Below, piece after piece: positions 33,601 to 42,600 of a stretch of 64,000 bases of DNA. The translations under genes were made by a program, and so were the position numbers. Positions within the stretch are counted from its first letter, which is position 1, and each line of letters begins with the position of its first letter. The notes beneath the pieces are model-generated. The model did no database searches. It worked only from the letters and a program-made list of their open reading frames with translations, and was not told where the DNA came from. Origin of the DNA: Apostichopus japonicus (lineage: Eukaryota > Echinodermata > Holothuroidea > Aspidochirotida > Stichopodidae); contig NC_092572.1 of NCBI RefSeq assembly GCF_037975245.1, positions 25,081,989-25,145,988 of the forward strand, read 5' to 3'.

Positions 33601-36600
33601 TAATTATAGTCTTGATTCATAGTCTAAATATGCCCTGAAATTAACATATTGACGTATTTTTTGAGGGGGAGGAAAACCCCAAACACCGTACATGGGAGTC
33701 AGCTTCCACAACCCCAGACCGAACCCGCCTTGATAACTCCTGGATCTGCTGATGTAATTGATTATTGTATGATTATTTCGTAGAAACTCTACAATGCCAG
33801 TTTTATTCCATTATACCAACTCAAATGACGGGAGAAAAAAAAACGTACTTATTGACTTACCATAAACTAAAACATGATAGAAATTTGTCATATCGCTGTC
33901 ACCATCATTGTAATTGCAAGAGTACAGACCATCTTGGTTAGGATTTATATCAATCAACTTCAACGATCCATTAAAGCCTACCTCAACAGTTTCTGACATG
34001 GAATTTCTTATGTTATCTTTAAGAAATATTGCCCATGCTACCTGCTCAACTGTGTTTTCGTGAAATTTCGTCCAGACTAGGTAAAATAATTCACCTTGTG
34101 TACAATGAATAACTGTGTTTGATCCTTTCTCAACCAAACGTCTTTCGGAACTTGAATATTCTGGTCTAAATCTGTAATATTGTTGTACCAGCAACACAGA
34201 TTCTTCAGACTTAAGAAGCTTTGGTAATGTACTACCTTTGCACACCAGAAGTAATAATTGTCCTGGGTTTAAAGGTTGGCTTATCATAACAGCATATGAA
34301 GAGAAAGTTATGTTGCCGTTTACGACGCCCTTTTCTTGTGATACTATATCGATTTCACCTTCAGCAATTCTCCTGGACCAGAAAATATCAACTGCTGGTC
34401 TTGCGTTTTGAACAGCGCAAGTGATTGTTAAAGCGTTCTCGATTGGAAGAAAACATATCCTTGTTTTTTCACTGCACTGGTCTATAACAGGGAAAGGTTT
34501 ATCTGGCCTTACTATGAACAAAGAGTAAAGAAATTAAGATATGAATATGATATATACCTTGTTTATATGTATTAAAATATATCTTGTTATTATCTTATAA
34601 TTTTTTATAATCAAGCTGTGATTACTAAACAAAATGGAATCTTTATGCCAACTTATTTAAGTAATCTTGCCGACAAATTTCCAAAATTTATTATTGTTAC
34701 CGTATTTCTGTTTCTACTGTTCCTTTAAGTTTGTATTTTGTATCAAAGTCTGCACTACAAGCCCCAGAATTGTTGCGGACATTCTATATCTTATTGTACA
34801 CTAACAAAGCATTATCAATGCGCTTTAAAGATACTTACCGATGACGTACGCAGTCGCGACATGACGTATTGGTATAGCAGACTGTGTATGGAAAAGTAGT
34901 GCTGTGAAATTGTGCTCGTGGTCTATTGAAACATTTGTCACTACAAGGGAACCGTCAACCTCAATCTCGTATTCTCCAGAGTTGTCAGCAGTTTTGACAC
35001 CTTCTGTTATGCTTATGATAGGTATAGCTTGAACTGTATCATCTGAATCATACCAATATACCCCGTAAAAGTTATCAGAGAATGAACAATTTATGATGCC
35101 ATTCTTTCCTAACTCTAGGAATTGTGTTACATGATGTATTTCTGTTACCAGTCCACCTGCAATGAAATGTAAAAACATACTTCATGGTGAGATCATTCCA
35201 TTGCAAATAGATGTACATACTGTAACCGAACTTGCGTAGTGTTTAAGCTTTGAGGGTTATTCTTTAAGCTGTATAGACTGTTTAAGTGATGTAATGATTC
35301 TATGTCGGGAAATCCCCGTTAAGTTGTTTACTATGACGTAAGTAATCGTGCACCTGGCCTCTCGGTCTCCGGAAGTCTGGTGACTGCAACACTAAGGCGG
35401 TGCTCTTTGAAGTAGTAACTTTCTCACGCGCGTAAACTTAAGCCATTGTTCAGGCTAGTATAAAAGGAGCTGTTGGTACGTGCAGCGAGGGACTCTTTGC
35501 CAAAATATCACAAGACGTCTACGTACGGTACGTTATCATATCATTTACTATTATCCAAGTTGGTAGGTTTCTAATACCACGGCACCGTGTATAACTGTTC
35601 TTAGATATTGTAAGCGCTCAGAATATTATTGGATACATTTGTGAGTTGTATAAATTGTTAGCAAACTGCACTATTGCACTGAGGGAGATTACGCCCAATT
35701 ATTTAGGAGTAACGTTATTGACCGATTGTTATCATTTTACGTTATTCAGTAGCGCTCTGAACTACGTGACAATGTGTGTACTTTAGTAGAGATCAGTATT
35801 CTGCCGTGATTGTATATTTTTCAGTTAGTCCGTAAGTAGGAACATAAGTGAATAGCCTAGGTCAGATATCAGAAGATACGTTACTGCCATTTAGTCAATC
35901 GATTGGTTCTTAGTATATTTGCATCTGTTAAAGGTATTGCAGACACCGTTTAGTTAACCCTATAGCTTTGAATCTGTTTACATATTTAGAACCTGCGTTT
36001 GGCGTTCCGTTTATCGCCGTGTTATACGTTGCGTTATACGCTGCGTGTGGCGCCGCGTTGGACGTTGCGTTGGACGTTGCGTTGGACGCCGCGTTTTACG
36101 TTGCGTTCCGCGCTGCGTTGGGCGCCGCGTTGTGCGTTGCGTTATACGCTGCGTGTGGCGCCGCGTTGGACGCTGCGTTGGGCGCTGCGTTTAGTGCCGT
36201 GTTCTGCGCTGCGTTTAGACGCCGCGTTTAGGAATTGCGTTAACCTTTACGTTATGCGTAATGCAAAGATAAGCACTAAGTAAGAACCTTTAATGAACCT
36301 AAGTGTAAGAACACGGAGGTCTGAATAAACGGTACCACTGTGCCACGGGCACTTTATCATCCTCTTCATTGTCATCTTTTTGTCGAGACTCTCTTCCGCC
36401 AACCCCAGTTTTAAAGACTGCCCCACCAGACAGGGAAGTGACGTTACATTGGTGGCAGCGATTGGGATTTGTATCACGTGCTGACTGTTGGTGAACTGGG
36501 CGGCGACAAACCAGTCCAAGATGCCTGGGGTTAATCCCTTTGACGACAGCCTAAGTAGCGACAGGATGGCCTGGGCTTTACGGGGAGAAGAACAGCCGGA

Positions 36601-39600
36601 TGAGAGTCTGTCAGGATGGTCAGAGGAGGGGATGTTATCGTGGCCAGCACAGTGGTGTCGGGACAGAGAAACTGCAGGACGGTGCCCTGTCGGACTGGAC
36701 GGCTACACGGAGGATGGCGGTCGGACTAGCAAGGGTGAAGGTGGACCAGAAAGGGAGCCCTTTCGAGGAGGAAGAACTTGGATTCCGGTGGCTAGTAGTG
36801 TCGAGCAACACCAAGGATTTAGCGCTGGCGTCAACTCACGAGGTCAGAGAGAACGGAGAGACTCGAAGAGGAAAGATGCGCCAAACAGTGGCCCACCAGC
36901 GTTGAACAGTGGAAACCCATTCCTCGGCGACATGCGGCCGGCCGATGAGAGACACTTCGACGGGAGAGAACCCCACGTGTACGGCGACGGTGGTGAAACT
37001 AACATAGGTAAGAATAACTTACTTTTTGCAGGTGCTGACAGAAGATTGCCGCAGATGCCGATAGGTAACACTCACAGGGCCCCACCTCCTACCTTTGACG
37101 GTTCAACACCATGGAAGGATTACTTGGTACAGTTCGAGCTAATAGCTGAACTCAATGGATGGGACGAACGCTGTAGATCTCTGCAGCTTGCTGCAAGTCT
37201 ACGTGGTCCGGCGCAAGCAGTTCTGGCCGATTTGGAACCAGTTCGGAGACGGAGGTTTAATTTACTGGTTGATGCCTTGGAGCAGCGATTTGGAAAAAGG
37301 AATCAAACAGAAGTTTTCAAGGCAATACTACGAAACAGATCCAGGAACCCGACAGAGACCCTGCCTGAACTAGCACACGACATCAAACGGTTGCTTAGCC
37401 GTGCCTATCCAGATGCCTCATTAGAGATGAAGGAGACGCTGGCTAAAGATTTCTTTATCGACGCTCTTGGAGACAGTGACATCAAATGGAAAGTATACCA
37501 AGCACGCCCAAGATGCTTAGAAGACGCCGTGACTATAGCAGTAGAGCTTGAAGCTTTTGGCCTAGCTGAGTCAAAGAAATCTTCGTCCCGAAAACTAGCG
37601 GTACGTACTGTTGGTGAAAAAGTCGAGCCGAAGATGAAACCGGAAGTGGGTGATGAACTTGCGAAAACGCTCATGACTGCACTGGAGAAGGGTTTCCAGA
37701 CTTTGACTCAACAGTTGTCACAATTGCAAACAAGTAGACTGAATGGGCCAGGTGGATACAGAAGGAAGATGAACGACGGGAAGTGCTGGGAATGCGGTGA
37801 GACGGGTCATTTTAGTCGAGACTGTCCAGAGCGCAAGAAGGGACAGACTTTCCCAAGAGAGTACAAACGACAGGGAAACGAGCAGTAGCCAGCCTCGAAG
37901 GGCAGAGACTGGCTAGCAGCAATGACACGCCCACAAAGATAACGTTGAAAAGTAGAGCATTGTCGGTAGGGCAGAACGGACTCTATGTGACGGGAAGGCT
38001 TGAAGGTGTCCAAGTGAATTTCCTTGTAGACACTGGAGCTAATATCACTTTGATAAGTCCTGAAGTCTACATGACGCTACCAGAACAAGGAAGACCAGCT
38101 TTAACAGACGCTTCTCTTGAGATGAACGTAGCAGATGGCAGACCCCTTGTTTTTCACGGCAGAGGCTATTTTCAACTAGAAATCAGTGGTGTGAAAGTGA
38201 AACACGAAATCTGGGTGGCTAATATCGACACAGATGGCTTATTGGGATATAAGTTCTTGCAGATGTACAACTGTACCATAGACGCTGGAAAGGGTCAGCT
38301 AACTATTGGTTGTGAGCGGCAACAGGACAACAAGGAGAAGCCAAGGGAAGGCTGTTGTAGGGTTGCGCTTGGGGAAACCGTAGTGGTGGCACCAGAGAGC
38401 GAACGAGTGGTGACAGGGAGGCTTACAGAAGAGGAACGATATCGAGGACCGGCTGTGACGGAGTACAGCGAGAGGTTCCTGAAGCGTCATGGACTGATGT
38501 TGGCCAGGGTTGTGGTGGATACTTCAGAGGAAGACGTGCCATTACGGCTATTGAATCCCAGTGCGATGCCAGTCACTATTTACAAAGGTACGATGGTTGG
38601 CTCGTGTCATGCTGTGAATGTAATTGATGATAACACGGATAGGATATCAGGATGCCGATCTGTATCGGAATCTTCGGGTTCAAGGCGGTCGTCCGGAGCA
38701 ACAAGACGAATGGAGCTGGCGGAACACGTGCGGGATCTAGCCGAAAGAAGCTGCTGCAACCTGGACACGGCTCAACGGGAGCATGTAAAGGAGATGCTGG
38801 CTGAGTTTGCTGACGTGTTTGCAAAGTCTCCTGAGGACCTGGGACGCACCAACTTGGCGAAGCACCGAATAGACATTGGCAACGCAAAACCTATTCGACA
38901 GGCAGCTAGAAGACTCCCAATTCATCAGAAAGCAGAAGCGCAAAAGGAAATTAACAGGATGTTACGTGAAGACATTATTGAGCCTTCATCTAGTTCTTGG
39001 TCCTCTCCAGTGGTATTGGTTAAGAAGAAAGATGGCTCTACTAGATTCTGCGTAGATTACCGGAAGCTGAACGCCGTCACTACGAAGGATTGTTATCCCC
39101 TACCCCGTATTGATGACTCTCTGGATACACTGGCAGGTTCGAGGTGGTTTTCCACATTGGATCTGGCCAGTGGTTACTGGCAGGTAGAAATGGAGGAAGG
39201 AGACCGACCGAAGACGGCATTCGTGACCTACAGTGGCTTTTATCAATTCAAAGTATTACCTTTTGGGTTATGCAACGCTCCCGCTACGTTTGAGAGATTG
39301 ATGGAGAGAGTGTTGAAAGGGCTACAGTGGCAGACGTGTCTGTTGTACTTGGACGACGTCATAGTCTATGGAGAAACATTTGAGAAAGCGCTACTCAGGC
39401 TGACCGAAGTGTTGGGTAAACTACGGGACGCCGGACTAAAACTTTCTCCCAAGAAGTGTAACCTGTTTCAGAACCAAGTAACCTACTTGGGCCACATCGT
39501 TTCCCAAGATGGCATTTTACCAGATAAGGACAAAACACAAGCTGTAACAGATTGGCCAACTCCATCTTCCACGACGCAGGTTCGTAGCTTTGTAGGACTC

Positions 39601-42600
39601 TGCTCTTATTACCGAAGGTTCATCCAAGGATTTGCCGAAATATGTTCTCCTTTGCATAAGTTGACAGAGAAAAATGTGAAGTTCAGATGGACAAAAAACT
39701 GCGAGAGAGCCTTTCAAAAACTGAAACGAGCCCTGACGTCAGCACCTGTGTTAGCATACCCCATTGACGATGAAACGTTCATCTTGGATACGGATGCTTG
39801 TGACGTAGGAATCGGCGCTGTACTTTCGCAGAGGCAGCCAGGCAAACAGTGCGAGAGGGTGATTGCATACTTTAGCAGGTCTCTTTCGAAGACAGAAAGA
39901 CGCTACTGTGTTACTCGGAAAGAATTGCTGGCTGTTGTTGCCTCAGTAAAGCATTTCCATCACTACCTATACGGAAGAAAGTTTTTGTTGAGAACGGATC
40001 ATGCAGCACTCAGATGGCTGACGAACTTTCGAAATCCTGAAGGACAAGTGGCGAGATGGCTGGAGACGTTCATGACGTATGACTGTGAAATACAACATAG
40101 ACCCGGAAAACAACATGGAAATGCTGATGGCTTATCACGAAGACCTTGTGAAGACTGTACCTACTGCGAAAGGGTCGAAGCCAGAGAACAAGTTGGTGTT
40201 AAAGAACAACTATCTGATATTACAGCACCAGGACTATACACGTTAACGGGAAAGGAAGAGGACAATGTTATCGAAAACCCAGAGACTAACAGTGAACTAG
40301 GTACACCGCCCGAGGAGAAGACGAACTCATGGATTCGGACCAGAACGAACAAAGAATGGAGGGACATACAAGTTCGTGATAAAGATGTTGGACTTATCGT
40401 TCTTTGGAAGCAGATTCAGAACTCGAGGCCAACGTGGGAACAAGTCGCATCCGAGAGTCCCACTTTGAGAAATTACTGGACACAATGGGATCGGCTCCAG
40501 TTGCGAGACGGAGTCCTCCACCGCTGCTTCGAGTCTGGAACAGGAGCAACGCAGTTATGGCAACTTATAGTACCACAGGAACTGCAAGAAGAAATACTGG
40601 AAAATGCTCACAACCATCGTCTGTCTGGTCACCTCATGGGAAGGAAAACGCTAGGTAGAATACGTGATCATTTCTACTGGAGCGGGTACCGTCGAGCTGT
40701 GGAGAAGTGGTGCAAGAATTGTGATACCTGTGCGTCACGAAAGGGCCCTATGAAGAGACCGAAGGGGAAAATGAAGCAGTATATCTCCGGTGAGCCTCTA
40801 CAAAGATGCGCTATGGACATAATGGGTCCACTTCCAGTGTCAGACAGGGGCAATAAGTATGTGCTGGTGATAGCAGATTATTTCAGCAAATGGACGGAGG
40901 CTTATGCTATGCCGGATATGGAGGCAGGAACAGTTGCGAATATATTGGTAGAAGAGTTTTTCTGTCGCTTCGGAATACCAGGGGAAATTCACACAGACCA
41001 AGGACGAAAGTTCGAGTCCCAATTGTTCCAACAGATGTGCAAACTTCTTGACGTCAAAAAGACCAGGACTACACCATTTCATCCGCAATCAGACGGGATG
41101 GTGGAAAGATTTAACAGGACGCTGGAGGCGATGCTGTCTACGGTCGTAAGCGAGAATCAAAAAGACTGGGATTCCTGGCTTCCCTTTGTTATGATGGCAT
41201 ACAGATCAGCCGAGCACGAGAGTACAGGGTATTCCCCCGCTGAACTTTTGCTAGGGCGACAAGTCATACTACCGTTACAATTTCACCTCCCGAAGACACC
41301 TGATGAGACGACTAAATCGCTTAACCAGTACGTCGAGGAGCTCGAACGGCGATTGAGGACAGTACATGAAAATGCAAGGAAACATCTCAAGATGGCGAGT
41401 AACAAACAGAAGAGATTACATGACAGGAGAGCCTTTTGTCATACCTATCAGGATGGAGATCTGATATGGCTCCTGAATACTACCAGGAAGAAAGGCATCT
41501 CCCCTAAACTGCAGAGACCCTGGGTAGGACCAGGAAAAGTACTCAAGAAACTGACTGACGTACTCTACCGTGTTAAGATGGGGCCAAGAATGCGACCAAA
41601 AGTGGTACATCATGACCGATTGAAAGCTTACACGGGTGACGATCCCCCTCTATGGATCCTAAAACGAGAGCCGGAGATGGAAACCAAAATAGTCTCCACA
41701 ATGTCAAAGTTATCCTAATGTTCTTCTTTCTCTTTTTATTTTTCAGAAAATGGAGAAAGATAAGTTCGAGGTTCAGTACTGTTGTACAGGCTGCAGTAAG
41801 AAGTTCTCAAAGAGGGTCGATCTTGAAAACCACTACAAGGAGAAACACGAGAGACCTCGACGACAGTTCACGTGCCAGCATTGTGATTATTCTTCTGACA
41901 GGAGATTCGACATCACACGTCACACTGCCAGCCGACACACCGAGAATGCCAAACCGAAAGACCCTTGCACTGTTTCCACCGAAACTTACGAATTAGAATC
42001 AGGACATGGATCAAGAAAACGGCAAAGCAACGGCGTTAAGACACCTCCGAAGGTCAAGAGGAGGGAAAATTCATGGCCATCACTGGATTCCCTACTTGGA
42101 TCTCCGATCAAGGACATTGGTGGACCGAATGACGGGAAGGACAAGAGGGAGGGCAAAGATCGCCCGTCCCCTCCGCCTACACCACGAACGACACCGGCGA
42201 AGAAAAAGAACTGTGAGAAAACTTCCCCCGTTATCACCAACCCACTGGCCAAACAGTCAAACCGGCAATCCCCTCGATCGGCCCTGTCCATTATAGGAGA
42301 GGATAAAGTTGACCTGGAAGACGACAGCAAGTTGGAACAAAGGGTGACCACTAACGTATTCCCAGATGGACGAATCAAGGTCGTGGTTGAAAGATTCCAG
42401 AGGAACGACGCGTGGAACTGAACCAGTTGTTTATATAAGTTTGTAAATATGTTTATAATGTAAATATGTTAATATTTTCTGTGTTATTGTGTTAAGATAA
42501 CGAGAGTGGTAGCCGTGTTATTCTAACGTAGGAAATTTGTTTAAAGTAATAGTTATTCTCAAGTAAGTAAATGCGAGGACGCATTTGGAGCTAAGGTGGG

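Noticed and set aside
35968-36283. Ala/Val/Leu-rich and Arg/Trp/Leu-rich open frames in each LTR
   Set aside because: Stop-free reading of the CpG-rich periodic tract; two frames open together, and both lie within the LTR leader.
36488-36520. Upstream extension of gag
   Set aside because: It would start on TTG; the first ATG in frame is at 36521.
40404-40658. Other-frame open stretches within gag and pol
   Set aside because: Overlap a clear pol frame with catalytic motifs; shadows.
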